DNA of 64,000 bases from Treponema sp. (GTDB lineage Bacteria; Spirochaetota; Spirochaetia; Treponematales; Treponemataceae), in contig JAGCNW010000019.1 of assembly GCA_017645785.1 (NCBI GenBank), positions 124,001 through 188,000 of the forward strand, in the 5' to 3' direction. The first letter of the stretch is position 1; each line of letters starts with the position of its first letter. A program made the translations under genes and the position numbers. A model generated the notes under the pieces. It did no database searches, was not told the origin of the DNA, and worked only from the letters and a program-made list of their open reading frames with translations. Shown here one piece after another: positions 32,909 through 42,282 of this stretch.

Positions 32909-33232
32909 ATGAAGCATTTTGTTGCGAAAAATACGGGAAGGACGTTCATTCTGCGGATGGAACGAGGCGATTTGCTCCGCGAAAAAATAGCGGAATTATG
33001 CCGGAATGAAAAAGTCCGGGACGCGGTCGTGTTGTCCGGCATAGCGACATTTGACATTGCTAACATTCAAATGTCCAATACCGTAGGATTTCCAATGGGC
33101 TATGACGTACATAATCTGAGCGAGTCTTTGGAATTGGCGTCGCTTGACGGAACAATCATAAACGGCGAGTCGCTTATAAGAACCGCCGATAAAGACGGCG
33201 TGTTTTTAATCAGCAGAAAGAGCGATGCATAA
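32909..33232 (+). CDS. PCC/PPC (DUF296) domain protein, C-terminally altered
   Basis: A 107-aa protein. Residues 1-90 (VAKNTGRTFILRMERGDLL, VLSGIATFDIANIQMSN, LELASLDGTII) match the PPC/DUF296 fold of archaeal-type and plant AT-hook-associated proteins. Family members continue with a His-rich HxH strand near GxxHxH; here the sequence turns into SLIRTADKDGVFLISRKSDA and ends, so the C-terminal third is missing or replaced. GGGGG precedes the start. Probably a remnant. Confidence 0.65.
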   Translation: MKHFVAKNTGRTFILRMERGDLLREKIAELCRNEKVRDAVVLSGIATFDIANIQMSNTVGFPMGYDVHNLSESLELASLDGTIINGESLIRTADKDGVFLISRKSDA

Positions 33233-33249
33233 ACTGAGCTCCAAAGCCT

Positions 33250-33855
33250 ATGGCCAACGAAATTTCATACCGCAAAAAGAACGACGACATAGAATGCGTG
33301 CATTATAAAAACTGGACTAAGTCTTATCCGCCTCATACGCACGCAGAGCATCTGACTCTTGGAATTGTTGAAGACGGAAGCGTCTGCATTGTGATGGATG
33401 ACGCTCCAAAAATCTATCGCAAGGGAGACGAGTTTAGAATTCCGCCGAATGTTTTGCATGAGATAAAGCCGGTTGACGAAAATGGCTATTCGATGCTGGT
33501 GACTTGCGCGCGGACAAAGGCCGGGGAAGGAGAACTTGGCGGGCTCAAAGATTCAATTCTCGACCAGCCGGAAAATCTTTATCTTATTGAAGAAATGTCG
33601 CGGGACGCGAATCTCAGCCCTTTTCATTTAATCAGGAAATTCAAAAAGATGTATGGGCTTACTCCCCATCAATTCCAAATTCAGCGAAAGGTGAGAAAGG
33701 CGCAAAAGCTGCTTGAAGAAGATAAAAGCGTCTGCGAGGCGGCTTATGACGCGGGCTTTTGCGACCAAAGCCACCTGGACAGATGCTTTCAAAAAATTGT
33801 CGGCCTTACCCCCAAAGAATACCGGAACGCGGCAAGGCCGAACAAGGATTCCTAA
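33250..33855 (+). CDS. AraC family transcriptional regulator (short cupin form)
   Basis: A 201-aa protein with an N-terminal cupin half (YPPHTHAEHLTLGIVEDG, GDEFRIPPNVLHEI) and a C-terminal double HTH ending in VGLTPKEYRNAA. It lacks the long linker of classical AraC. It ends 4 bases inside the convergent cupin gene at 33852. It may control its neighbours, all of which are small-molecule-modifying enzymes. Confidence 0.83.
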   Translation: MANEISYRKKNDDIECVHYKNWTKSYPPHTHAEHLTLGIVEDGSVCIVMDDAPKIYRKGDEFRIPPNVLHEIKPVDENGYSMLVTCARTKAGEGELGGLKDSILDQPENLYLIEEMSRDANLSPFHLIRKFKKMYGLTPHQFQIQRKVRKAQKLLEEDKSVCEAAYDAGFCDQSHLDRCFQKIVGLTPKEYRNAARPNKDS

Positions 33856-34241
33856 CACAAGGCCGGGAAAAACTTGGCGAAAAGGTAAAGCCCTTCCGGG
33901 CCCGCGTTGACTTCGTGCGGAACTTTCGCTGGCATAATCGAAATCACGCCCGGCTCGTAATCAAGGAGCTTTCCGTCATTGACGCACGTTCCGCTTCCGG
34001 CAATAACCTCGTGAGTTTCAAGCTGCGTTTCGTGGATGTGGTTCTTGATGCTTTTGTTGGGAGCGATTCTAACCAAGTGATAGCTAAAGTCGCCGCCAGT
34101 GTCTTTTGATGTTACGATGTGTTTTAGCTCAACGCCTTCAAAAGTCGGGTGCTTGTTCCAGCCGATTTTGCCAAAGTCAATTTGGCCTTTTGGCAAACGC
34201 AGGCTTCCGCCGTCAAATTTTTCAAAAACTTCTTTGTTCAT
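33852..34241 (-). CDS. Cupin-domain protein
   Basis: A 129-aa protein with a single cupin: NHIHETQLETHEVIAGSGTCV (motif 1 with His, His, Glu) and GVISIMPAKVPHEVNAG (motif 2 with His). It probably binds a metal and a small molecule; enzyme or sensor roles both occur. The ATG at 34241 is preferred because GAGGTAAC precedes it; the longer upstream start runs into unrelated sequence. Convergent with the AraC gene. Confidence 0.75.
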   Translation of the reverse strand: MNKEVFEKFDGGSLRLPKGQIDFGKIGWNKHPTFEGVELKHIVTSKDTGGDFSYHLVRIAPNKSIKNHIHETQLETHEVIAGSGTCVNDGKLLDYEPGVISIMPAKVPHEVNAGPEGLYLFAKFFPALC

Positions 34242-34345
34242 ATTGTTACCTCTTGCGGAAAATCTAGCAAAAAGATGAATGAAAGAATTGGATAAAATTG
34301 CTCTTTTAAAAATATTTTCATCTTCCGATTTACACAAGAAGGTGC

Positions 34346-34570
34346 GTGCTTTCTTTGATTGGCGACGACGGCTATCCTTACGGCATTCCGCTCAGCCACT
34401 TTTACGACGAGCGTGACGGAAAAATTTATTTCCACGGAGCCAAAGAGGGAAAAATCCGCCTTGTTGACGACATCAAAAAAGCGGAAGAAATCTGTACCCG
34501 CCTTGTCCAAAAGTTCACCGACGACAAAGAGTATTTGGAAATGGAATTGAAGAACGCCTTGGCCCGCTAA
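34346..34570 (+). pseudogene. Remnant of a nitroimidazole-reductase/PNPOx-like gene
   Basis: A 74-aa frame reading SLIGDDGYPYGIPLSHFYDERDGKIYFHGAKEG, the FMN-binding strand region of NimA-like pyridoxamine-phosphate-oxidase proteins. The usual 40-residue N-terminus is absent, and after FHGAKEG it jumps to a C-terminal helix (EEICTRLVQKFTDD), so the middle is deleted too. Overlaps the convergent methyltransferase end by 4 bases. A degraded gene. Confidence 0.6.
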
Positions 34571-35163
34571 AAAGCGCATTCGACGTAAAGCAAATCGATT
34601 CGGCCTTTGACGACTTGGCTTTTGGCAACGCGCAGGCCGTTTTGGCGCAAAAAGTCTAGGTATTCTTCGGCGGTCCATTCATGCTCGAACTTGATTCCGA
34701 CAAGGTCCAAGATTTTTTGCCAAAGGTTATGCTTTCCGCTTTTTCTAAAAATAAAATTCGGTGCGACTAAAAGGCCGCCGTCTTTTAGGACTCGCTTGAT
34801 TTGCGCCAGCGCTTTTTGCGGGTCGGGAATGATGTGCAGCGCGTTTGCGATTACAACAAGGTCAAAGCTTTTGTCGGCGTAGGGGAGGCTTGTCGCGTCG
34901 GCGACTTCAAAGGTCACGTTTTGCGGAACGCCGCCTTTCTTTGCCGTTTCAATCATATTGGGAGCGAAGTCCGTGGCCACGACGCTTTTTGCGGCGGCCG
35001 CTATATGCTTTGCGATCATGCCGGGGCCAGTCGCCAATTCCAAGACCGTCTTTCCTTCCGCCGCGCTAGAAATGTTCTGGTACAAGTAATCGTAAATGTC
35101 CTTTTGGCTTTTCATCGTCGTCTCGTAAATCGGCGCGAAAAAGTCCCACACTGTTTTTTTCAT
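34567..35163 (-). CDS. Class I SAM-dependent methyltransferase
   Basis: A 198-aa enzyme with SAM-binding motif I VLELATGPGMIA, acidic motif II VATDFAPNMIE, FEVADATSLPY and the post-II FDLVVIANALHIIPDP segment. The form resembles UbiE/phospholipid N-methyltransferase-like enzymes, but the acceptor is not known. Lies downstream of a second, different methyltransferase (35191-35784) with a GGAGGAACG site in between, so the two are co-transcribed. Confidence 0.85.
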   Translation of the reverse strand: MKKTVWDFFAPIYETTMKSQKDIYDYLYQNISSAAEGKTVLELATGPGMIAKHIAAAAKSVVATDFAPNMIETAKKGGVPQNVTFEVADATSLPYADKSFDLVVIANALHIIPDPQKALAQIKRVLKDGGLLVAPNFIFRKSGKHNLWQKILDLVGIKFEHEWTAEEYLDFLRQNGLRVAKSQVVKGRIDLLYVECAF

Positions 35164-35190
35164 CGTTCCTCCTAGGCGCGCCGGCGCTTT

Positions 35191-35784
35191 TTATTTTTTC
35201 GCAACGACGCAAAAAAGGTTTCCGTTTTGAGCCAGCGTAGCGGAAGAAAATCCCGCGCCAAGCAAAAGCGCCTTTATATCTTGCGCCGTCCGCCGCTTCA
35301 TGCAAGGAACCTTCTTTTCCCAGTCGATGTTTGGGTCGCCGTAATTGTTTATGACCACAAAGCGGCCGCCCGATTTTAGCGCTCGGAAAACTTCCTTAAA
35401 GCACGCTTCGATGTCCTTCCAAAAAAAGACGGTTTCAAAGGCTGTCACAAAGTCAAGCTGGCCGTCCGAAAAGGGCAGGGCTTCCGCGCTTCCTTGCAGG
35501 ATTTCGCAACGGCTTAAAGGCGCGGCCTTGTTGACCTTACGCGCCTTTTTTACGCTCTCTTCCGAAATGTCCAAGCCCCAAACTTTTGCGGCGGCGGATT
35601 TTTGCAAAAGGCGCTTGACGTTGTAGCCGCCTCCGCAACCGATGTCCGCGATTTGCCCTTCTTGCGGAACGTCAAAAAGGCCAAAGGCCCACTTTGCCAT
35701 CGGAAGGTGCTCGCGTTCCATCGCCACAAGCATAAGGCGGCCAAGAACGCCGCGCGGGTGTCCAAAATTGTCCGTGAATGACAT
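35191..35784 (-). CDS. Class I SAM-dependent methyltransferase
   Basis: A 197-aa enzyme with motif I IADIGCGGGYNVKRL, motif II GLDISEESVKKA, then GSAEALPF and FDFVTAFETVFFW-like sequence. The start overlaps the stop of the upstream membrane-protein gene, showing translational coupling. Acceptor unknown. It is not a close copy of the methyltransferase next door; the N-termini and motif spacings differ. Confidence 0.85.
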   Translation of the reverse strand: MSFTDNFGHPRGVLGRLMLVAMEREHLPMAKWAFGLFDVPQEGQIADIGCGGGYNVKRLLQKSAAAKVWGLDISEESVKKARKVNKAAPLSRCEILQGSAEALPFSDGQLDFVTAFETVFFWKDIEACFKEVFRALKSGGRFVVINNYGDPNIDWEKKVPCMKRRTAQDIKALLLGAGFSSATLAQNGNLFCVVAKK

Positions 35785-36434
35785 TATTCCTCCCTTAAAA
35801 GCAAAAACAAGCCCGTGAACATAATCAACGCCCCGCCGCTCATGTAGCCTGGATAGCCTATCATCATCAGGACGGGGTAAAAAATCATAATGTTAAAAAT
35901 CGCGCTCCAGCGTGGGAAAGCGGTTCTTTTTGCGATTACAGAAATAAAAAACAAAAGGCCAAAAAGACACCAGCACAGCCCGCAAACTTTCATCGGGAGC
36001 GTGTGGCCTGCCATAAAATCACAAAGAAGGTTGAAAGATTTTTCGCCGCCGCCAAGCTTCACATATATCCATTCTGATGAAGCGCAGATGACATGATAGA
36101 CCGCGCCGCCGACGCTTGCGGCCAACGCGCAGAACAAAACGATTTTGGAAAGAAGGCCTTTGTTTTTATAAGAATTGTAAATGCCCATATAGCCAAAAAC
36201 GCTCAATGTCATTCCTAGGGAGCAGATTGTCGCGGAAACAGGAAAACGCCACAATGGCGCTCCTGCAAGCACGGCTTCCAAGACTTTTGCGTCGCCCATA
36301 AAGCCCGCTTTCGCAATTCCCCCAGGAAGATAGCCCAAGACAATGTCCGCCAAGAGCCAGAGAGCGCTTCCTGCGATTCCCAAAAGAAAAAGTGTTTTGT
36401 TTGTTTTGAATTGTGAATTGATTTCGTTGTTCAT
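35784..36434 (-). CDS. DUF6796-like multi-pass membrane protein
   Basis: A 216-aa protein with six hydrophobic helices, starting near FLLGIAGSALWLLADIVLGY and ending FTGLFLLLREE. The opening LWLLADIVLGYLPGG is typical of the DUF6796 family; no function is known. It is in a unit with two SAM methyltransferases downstream and a carboxyl-methyltransferase-like gene upstream. Confidence 0.65.
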   Translation of the reverse strand: MNNEINSQFKTNKTLFLLGIAGSALWLLADIVLGYLPGGIAKAGFMGDAKVLEAVLAGAPLWRFPVSATICSLGMTLSVFGYMGIYNSYKNKGLLSKIVLFCALAASVGGAVYHVICASSEWIYVKLGGGEKSFNLLCDFMAGHTLPMKVCGLCWCLFGLLFFISVIAKRTAFPRWSAIFNIMIFYPVLMMIGYPGYMSGGALIMFTGLFLLLREE

Positions 36435-36446
36435 GTTTTGTTCCTT

Positions 36447-37253
36447 TTACCACTCAAAGGTCGCCCAGCGGTCGTTCATCTTGGGCAAAAGGGTTGCGAA
36501 GAGCCAGCCGCGGAAGGAGCATTTTGCCATGACTTCGTTGAAGCTGCGCTCGTCGACAAGCGTCATGCCGGGACAGAGCGCGGCGAATTCTTGGGCGGAC
36601 CAAGTTCCGCTTTTAAAGACCGCGTTTGTGGCGTTGACCGTGTCGTGGTATTTTTGATGCTTTACAAGCATGGGGTTGTTTTGCTCGGCGATCAAAGTTC
36701 CGCTTGGAAAATTGTCTTTCAGCACTTTTAGGAGAGCCGCGATTTCTTCAAGCGTAAAGTACATAAAAAGCCCTTCGGCAAGGAAGAGGACTGGAGCCGT
36801 TTTTTCGCCGCCGCGCTTTTTTATTTCCTTTTGAACCGCTCCGACCCAGCCGTCTTCCAAAACGCTTCCTTCTATCATTTGAACGCGCTCGCGCTCTTCA
36901 AAAACTTTTTTTCGGAGAGCGATTGAGTCCGGCAAATCCAAGTCGAACCAAAATATTTTTCCGTTGTCAACGCGGCTAAAGCGGTTGTCAAAGCCCGCGC
37001 CCATGTTTACGATTACCGCGTCGGGGTTTTGCGCCACAAAGTCTTTTACCATGCGGTCAAGCATCACCGTGCGCGCGATTACTCCCTCGTGGCTCAAAAA
37101 TTTGTCATAGGGCGCGGTGTCGATTCCAAGCGCCTCAATCATTTTTACGGCGACATCGTCGCGGACGCGGGCGTTTGGCCGCAAGCTTTCGCTGGCCTTA
37201 ATCGCAACCGGAATCAGCGCCGTTGTCTGCACGTCTCCAAGCTTTAGATCCAT
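36447..37253 (-). CDS. Leucine-carboxyl-methyltransferase-like SAM enzyme
   Basis: A 268-aa protein of the LCM/TcmP type: the N-terminal ALIPVAIKASESLRPNARVRDDVA and SAM motif VNMGAGFDNRFSRVD, followed by WFDLDLPDSIALRK and LFLAEGLFMYF, match O-methyltransferases that act on polyketides or carboxyl groups. It leads the cluster of methyltransferases and a membrane protein. Substrate unknown. Confidence 0.85.
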   Translation of the reverse strand: MDLKLGDVQTTALIPVAIKASESLRPNARVRDDVAVKMIEALGIDTAPYDKFLSHEGVIARTVMLDRMVKDFVAQNPDAVIVNMGAGFDNRFSRVDNGKIFWFDLDLPDSIALRKKVFEERERVQMIEGSVLEDGWVGAVQKEIKKRGGEKTAPVLFLAEGLFMYFTLEEIAALLKVLKDNFPSGTLIAEQNNPMLVKHQKYHDTVNATNAVFKSGTWSAQEFAALCPGMTLVDERSFNEVMAKCSFRGWLFATLLPKMNDRWATFEW

Positions 37254-37360
37254 ATTATAACCTCCAATAAGTACCGCTGTTTGCGCGAGCCTCGCAAGCG
37301 CAAATGTTGCGGCTTATGCGGCGCCTATAAATCTTAGGCTTGCCGCCGATTTTATCGCCG

Positions 37361-39121
37361 CTAGATTTTCCAAGACACTGCTTGTTTCCTAGAGTCGATG
37401 AAGCGCGCGTAGATGCCGCCGGACTTGGCGAGCGTTTTGTGCTTTCCTTGCTCGGCGATCTTTCCGTTGTCGATTACTACGATTTGGTCCGCGTCGCGCA
37501 CGGTCTTTAGCCTGTGGGCTATCATTATGACAGTCTTTTCTTTTGTCAGCTCCGAGACGGCGGTCATAAGGTCGCGCTCGTTTTCGGGGTCAACGTTTGC
37601 TGTGGCTTCGTCAAGAATGATTATCGGAGCGTCTTTCATGATCGCGCGCGCGATTGAAATCCTTTGCTTTTCGCCGCCGCTAAGGCTGGCTCCCGCCTCG
37701 CCAATAACTGTGTCGTAGCCGTTTGGCAGGGCGGAAATAAAGTCATGGCAGCAAGCCTTTTTGGCGGCGGCGATCACTTTCCTCATCGGCGCGTTGGGCT
37801 GGCCAAATCGAATGTTGTTGGCGATTGTGTCGTGGAATAGATAAACGTTCTGGAACACAAAGCTAAAGTTTGCCATAAGGTCGTCCATGCTCCAGTCGCG
37901 GACGTCAACGCCGCCCAGCGCGACGCTTCCCTTGTCAACGTCCCAAAAGCGCGAAAGCAAGTGGCAAAGCGTCGTTTTTCCGCCTCCGGAAGGTCCGACG
38001 ATCGCGATTTTTGAACGCTCCGGTATTTGGAGCGAAACGCCGTCGATGATCTTTCTTTTTTCGTAGGCAAAACTGATGTCCGTCGCGTTTATGTCCAGCG
38101 GGGCTTTTTTTGCGACGGCGGCTTCTTCCTTTCCATTAATGTCCATCGTCGGAATGTCCAAAATCGCCTGCGCTTTTTGAACGCCGATGTCGATTACGCG
38201 GAGGAGGGCGGAATAGTTTCCTCCGGCTTCAAGAGCGGTGAATAACATAAAGGAACAAATCAACATCACAGCGCACTTTTCAAGCGGCATCGTTCCGTTC
38301 AAGTAAAACCAAATCGAAGACATCGCGATTGCGACGCCGGAAAACTTTGACACGATTGATTGGATTGCCGCGATCGGAATGCAGCGCATTTCCATCTTGA
38401 TGCAAACTTTCTTGGCGCGGTCGATGACGGCGTTCAATTCCTTGCTGCGCTTTCCAGTAAGGTTGTAGGCCTTGACTTCGGCGATTCCCTGGATGTGCTC
38501 CAAAACCTTTTCGATTTGCGCTTCGTCGGCCAAAGTTTTTTCCATCGACACGCCCCGGACGGCAAGGCGCATGAACACGTTGACAAACTGAAAGGCGCAA
38601 AAGCCGGCAAGCGCTACAAGAGCGATCCGCCAGTCAAAGAAAAATATCATCACGATAATCAGCGCGGAGTCCAAAAGGCCTTGCATTACAAGCATTACGG
38701 CCCTTGTGGCGACGTCTCCCATAAGCTCCATAGTGTTTGTCGTTACGCTTGTGATTTGTCCCAAAGAGTTTTGGTTAAAGTACCCCATCGGAACGTAGCG
38801 CAAATGCTCGGCGATTTGGATTCGCTTTTGGGCGCAAGTCCTGTAGCCGCCTTCTGTCTGCCACATCGAAACGTTTTTCTTTGTTATGATTCCCGCCGTC
38901 AGGCTAAAAACCATAATGCCCAAAGAAAGCCAAATCGTTTTGACGGAAAAGGCTTCTGTTCCCATAACCGCGCGAATAACGCCTTGAACCATTACCGCGA
39001 TGGCGGCGATTCTAAGCGCCATAAAGAAAGAGTTGACCACGCCCAAGACAATCGCCGCATAAAATTTGTCGCGGTTTTCCTTGTCGCAAAAATTAAAAAA
39101 TCTTTTTAGTATTTCAAACAT
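37361..39121 (-). CDS. ABC exporter, fused permease-ATPase (subunit 2)
   Basis: A 586-aa half transporter: six helices (1-320) and an ATPase domain with Walker A GPSGGGKTTLCH, signature LSGGEKQRIS, Walker B IIILDEATANVDPE and switch His AHRL. The upstream gene encodes a similar half, so they probably form a heterodimer in the inner membrane of the IrtAB/MsbA type. The stop-to-start distance between the two is 15 bases. Substrate may be lipid, siderophore or drug. A short dyad (TTTGCGC/GCGCAAA) near 37278-37305 lies after its 3' neighbour. Confidence 0.9.
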   Translation of the reverse strand: MFEILKRFFNFCDKENRDKFYAAIVLGVVNSFFMALRIAAIAVMVQGVIRAVMGTEAFSVKTIWLSLGIMVFSLTAGIITKKNVSMWQTEGGYRTCAQKRIQIAEHLRYVPMGYFNQNSLGQITSVTTNTMELMGDVATRAVMLVMQGLLDSALIIVMIFFFDWRIALVALAGFCAFQFVNVFMRLAVRGVSMEKTLADEAQIEKVLEHIQGIAEVKAYNLTGKRSKELNAVIDRAKKVCIKMEMRCIPIAAIQSIVSKFSGVAIAMSSIWFYLNGTMPLEKCAVMLICSFMLFTALEAGGNYSALLRVIDIGVQKAQAILDIPTMDINGKEEAAVAKKAPLDINATDISFAYEKRKIIDGVSLQIPERSKIAIVGPSGGGKTTLCHLLSRFWDVDKGSVALGGVDVRDWSMDDLMANFSFVFQNVYLFHDTIANNIRFGQPNAPMRKVIAAAKKACCHDFISALPNGYDTVIGEAGASLSGGEKQRISIARAIMKDAPIIILDEATANVDPENERDLMTAVSELTKEKTVIMIAHRLKTVRDADQIVVIDNGKIAEQGKHKTLAKSGGIYARFIDSRKQAVSWKI

Positions 39122-39136
39122 TTTTATCTTCTCCCT

Positions 39137-40897
39137 TTACTCGTCTTTGGCGCTGATGTGCGCTTCCCACATCGATTTGTAAAGCCCGCGCTTCTTTAAA
39201 AGCTGCTCGTGTGTTCCGCATGAGTCAATGGCTCCGTCCTTTATTACGTAAATCATGTCCGCGTCGCGGATTGTGCTAAGGCGGTGCGCGATTACAATCA
39301 AGGTCTTTCCTTTGACAAGGCGCGCGACGCTTTCTTGAATCACCGCTTCGTTTTCGGGGTCGGTGTAGGCCGTCGCTTCGTCCAAGATTACGATCGGAGC
39401 GTCCTTCATCATCGCGCGGGCGATGGCAATTCTCTGCCGCTCTCCGCCGGACAAGCGCGCGCCGCTTCCGCCTACAATCGTGTCGTAGCCGTTTTCCAGC
39501 GACATAATGAAGTCGTGGCAGCCGGATTTTTTCGCCATCGTCTCAACTTCTTTGTCGGTCGCGTCTAGTCGGCCCAGGCGAATGTTGTCGCGAACGCTCA
39601 TGTCGAACAAAAAGTTGTCTTGGCTTACATAGGCCACGCGGCGGTTGTATTCTTCCAGCGAAAGGTTCTTAATGTTGACGCCGCCGATTTCCACGCTGCC
39701 TGAATCCACGTCCCAAAGCGAGGCGATCAGGCGCGCCAAGGTTGACTTTCCGCTTCCGCTTGGACCTACAAAGGCCGCGCAAGTTCCTTGCGGAATCTTT
39801 AGGCTTACGCCGTGAATGATTTCGCCGTCGCGGCCTTCTTGGCCTTGCTTGTCCTTGTGGTAGCTAAAGCGGACGTCGCGCAATTCAATCGAGTTGTCGG
39901 CGGGCTTTTGCGCGTCGCGGCTTGGCCTTTCTAGCTCTTTCATGTCCATGATTCCGCCGACTTCGCCAAAAATTACTGTTGCCTTTGCTATGTCGTCGTG
40001 GTAGGAGTAGACGGTCAAAAGCGGCTGGATTACGCTCATCGACAAAATGATGATTGAGATAAAGTCAACGGCGGACAACGTTCCCCGCAAAAAGAAAAAG
40101 CCTCCGATTGGAAGAACCGAAAGCAGCGTTGAAGGAGCGATTACAAAAGCGATGGTGAAGGGCCAAATGCAGTCGCGCATCCATTCCACAAAGCAGTCGG
40201 AGCCTTCTTTTGCCGCCACGACAAAGCGTTCGTATGAAGACTTGGCCTTGCCAAAGGCTTTAATGACTTCGATTCCGTTTATGTATTCAACCGCGGTGTC
40301 GTTGAGGATTTTTGTCTTTTCAATCGCGTTGTTAAAGCGTTCGGTCATGTTGACCATCATAAAGGAGGCGGAAATTATTCCGATCGGAAGCGTGGCCAAA
40401 GAGGCGAGGCCCATTCTCCAATCGATGTGGAAGAGCCAGACGAACATCAAAAGGGGAAGGACAAGGTTCGATGTCCATTCCGGCAAAATGTGCGCGAGCG
40501 TCGTTTCCATGCTGTCGATTCTTTCTATCAAAATGCTTTTGAGGCTTCCCGACGGCATGTCCAAGACGCTTCCAAGAGGAACGCGCGAAAGCTTGTCGCA
40601 AAGCCTTTTTCTTATGTTGGCGAGAACGTTGAACGTGGCGATGTGGCTTAGGGTTGTCGAAAACATGTGGAAGAGAGCGTTTCCAAGCCAAAAGGCCGCG
40701 ATGATCGCGCAGTCTTGAAAGTACACGCTCCAATCGCGAACTCCAGAAAGAAGTTTTTTCACTATGTCCGCGATCAAAATGTAAGGCGCCATTCCGCACG
40801 CCACGCGCAAAAGGGCAAAGAAGACGCTAAAGCAATACGCCGTCTTTTTCTCGCCCGCAAACGAAAATATCCAATTTAACAATGACTTTTTTCTCAT
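39137..40897 (-). CDS. ABC exporter, fused permease-ATPase (subunit 1)
   Basis: A 586-aa half transporter with six helices, Walker A GPSGSGKSTLAR, signature LSGGERQRIA, Walker B IVILDEATAYTDPE and AHRL. The ATG at 40897 is chosen for AGGAG 7 bases upstream; the longer form extends into the upstream gene's tail. It follows the outer-membrane protein gene by 20 bases and so belongs to the RND/LolA-like operon under the TetR-type control. Confidence 0.9.
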   Translation of the reverse strand: MRKKSLLNWIFSFAGEKKTAYCFSVFFALLRVACGMAPYILIADIVKKLLSGVRDWSVYFQDCAIIAAFWLGNALFHMFSTTLSHIATFNVLANIRKRLCDKLSRVPLGSVLDMPSGSLKSILIERIDSMETTLAHILPEWTSNLVLPLLMFVWLFHIDWRMGLASLATLPIGIISASFMMVNMTERFNNAIEKTKILNDTAVEYINGIEVIKAFGKAKSSYERFVVAAKEGSDCFVEWMRDCIWPFTIAFVIAPSTLLSVLPIGGFFFLRGTLSAVDFISIIILSMSVIQPLLTVYSYHDDIAKATVIFGEVGGIMDMKELERPSRDAQKPADNSIELRDVRFSYHKDKQGQEGRDGEIIHGVSLKIPQGTCAAFVGPSGSGKSTLARLIASLWDVDSGSVEIGGVNIKNLSLEEYNRRVAYVSQDNFLFDMSVRDNIRLGRLDATDKEVETMAKKSGCHDFIMSLENGYDTIVGGSGARLSGGERQRIAIARAMMKDAPIVILDEATAYTDPENEAVIQESVARLVKGKTLIVIAHRLSTIRDADMIYVIKDGAIDSCGTHEQLLKKRGLYKSMWEAHISAKDE

Positions 40898-40917
40898 TAA
40901 AATCTCCTGTATGACAA

Positions 40918-42282
40918 CTAGAAGTTGTATTCCGCTTTTAGCCAAACGCTGCTTAGCTCTTGATACGCTCCGTAAAAGCCTTTTTTGTCTTTGTCCGGTC
41001 CGTTTATAAACAAGTCCGAACCAAGCGTCAGCGCCATGCTGTCGGTCAAGCTGTACTTGGCTTGCAGCTTGATAAAGTTGTCAAAATCGTTCAGGCCCAA
41101 AAGCCAGGCAAGCGAAAGGTCCAGCGTGTCTTGGAAAAAGCTTTTTGAAACGCTCAGGCTTGTTTGGTGCCTAAAGGCGTCCCGGTCCAAGTGAGCGTCG
41201 CCGTCAAGCAGCGCGTCCAAATAATATTGGCCGGTGATGGTCCAGCCGCTTGGAGTCCAGTCAAAGCCCGCGAGCGCCACAAGTTGGTTTTTATCGCGGA
41301 ACTTTTCCTTGCCCATAAGCTGTTCCTTTGCGCTCGCGGCGAAAGTTCTTTGCGGGAAGATTGCGGCTTCAAGCCTAAGAACGACTTCCTTTATCGGAAT
41401 CGCGGCGTCCGCTCCAATCATCAGCATTCGCTTGTAAGAGCCGTTGACCGAAAGCGCCTGCGGATTTCCGCCCGCGTCCCGGACAAGATTGTAGGTGAGG
41501 CAAGGCTCGCGGTCAAACCCGTAAAAGCCGTAGAGCGAAAAATCCGCGAATGAAAAGAAGGCCGCAAGCCGCGCCGCGAATTCGCTGTTTTCCAGCGAAA
41601 GGCTCGGCAAGTCAAAATTGCTTTTTGTGACAGACGCGATTGGGATTGCGGTCCCGCCCATATTCGCGCTTTTTGGAATCATCACTCTTTTGAGCGGATT
41701 TTTTTCGGCGAGGGGCAGGGCGCTTGGCGCGAAAATCGGAATCCAATACGCGTCAAAAACAAAGGCGTCGTTTTTAAACGTAAGACGCGCCGCGTCAACG
41801 CTCAGGCGGCTGTCGGCGTACTCGCGGGCGAGAAGCGTGTTCTCGTCCTTTGGGCAAAGAACGTCGGCAACTTGCAAGCCGTCCGCCTTTCCCCAAGCGG
41901 TCGATTGCCTTCCGATTCGCAAGGCCCAAAAGCCGCCGTCGTAGTCCATCCAAGCTTCCTTTAGGCGCAGGCGGAAGGCTCCGTTGTCGGAAACAAAGTC
42001 CGCCGCTTGGAAGGACGACTGCGAGCCTATCGCGTCGCCCATCAAAAAGCCGTCGATAAAGGCCGAGCAGTCGCCCTCATACATTTTTAAAGAGCCGTCA
42101 AGGCGCAGGTTTCCCAAAAGAAAGTCGCCCGCGTTCTTTTTGTCAAATCCAAGCCCAATTCCCGCAAGGCCTTGGATTTTGCCTGACGGGGAAAAGTCAA
42201 CGGCCCATGCAAGACGCGGCGCGCTTGGCAAGCCAAACGCGAGCGCGGCTGCCGTCACAATGACGGCGGCGATTTTTTTCAT
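40918..42282 (-). CDS. Outer-membrane beta-barrel protein
   Basis: A 454-aa protein with a cleavable signal peptide (MKKIAAVIVTAAALAFGLPS, then LAWA). The body alternates short amphipathic strands (WALRIGRQSTAWGK, FDWTPSGWTITGQYYLD) and ends with AEYNF, the terminal aromatic residue of outer-membrane barrels. It resembles DUF1302-type porins. Its ATG overlaps the stop of the LolA-like gene, so it is coupled. Probably the outer-membrane member of an export or lipid-trafficking system. Confidence 0.8.
   Translation of the reverse strand: MKKIAAVIVTAAALAFGLPSAPRLAWAVDFSPSGKIQGLAGIGLGFDKKNAGDFLLGNLRLDGSLKMYEGDCSAFIDGFLMGDAIGSQSSFQAADFVSDNGAFRLRLKEAWMDYDGGFWALRIGRQSTAWGKADGLQVADVLCPKDENTLLAREYADSRLSVDAARLTFKNDAFVFDAYWIPIFAPSALPLAEKNPLKRVMIPKSANMGGTAIPIASVTKSNFDLPSLSLENSEFAARLAAFFSFADFSLYGFYGFDREPCLTYNLVRDAGGNPQALSVNGSYKRMLMIGADAAIPIKEVVLRLEAAIFPQRTFAASAKEQLMGKEKFRDKNQLVALAGFDWTPSGWTITGQYYLDALLDGDAHLDRDAFRHQTSLSVSKSFFQDTLDLSLAWLLGLNDFDNFIKLQAKYSLTDSMALTLGSDLFINGPDKDKKGFYGAYQELSSVWLKAEYNF

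Noticed and set aside
38360-39109. 249-aa open frame on the plus strand inside the ABC exporter gene
   Set aside because: Shadow of the strong minus-strand gene, which has all ABC motifs; composition is that of an antisense frame.
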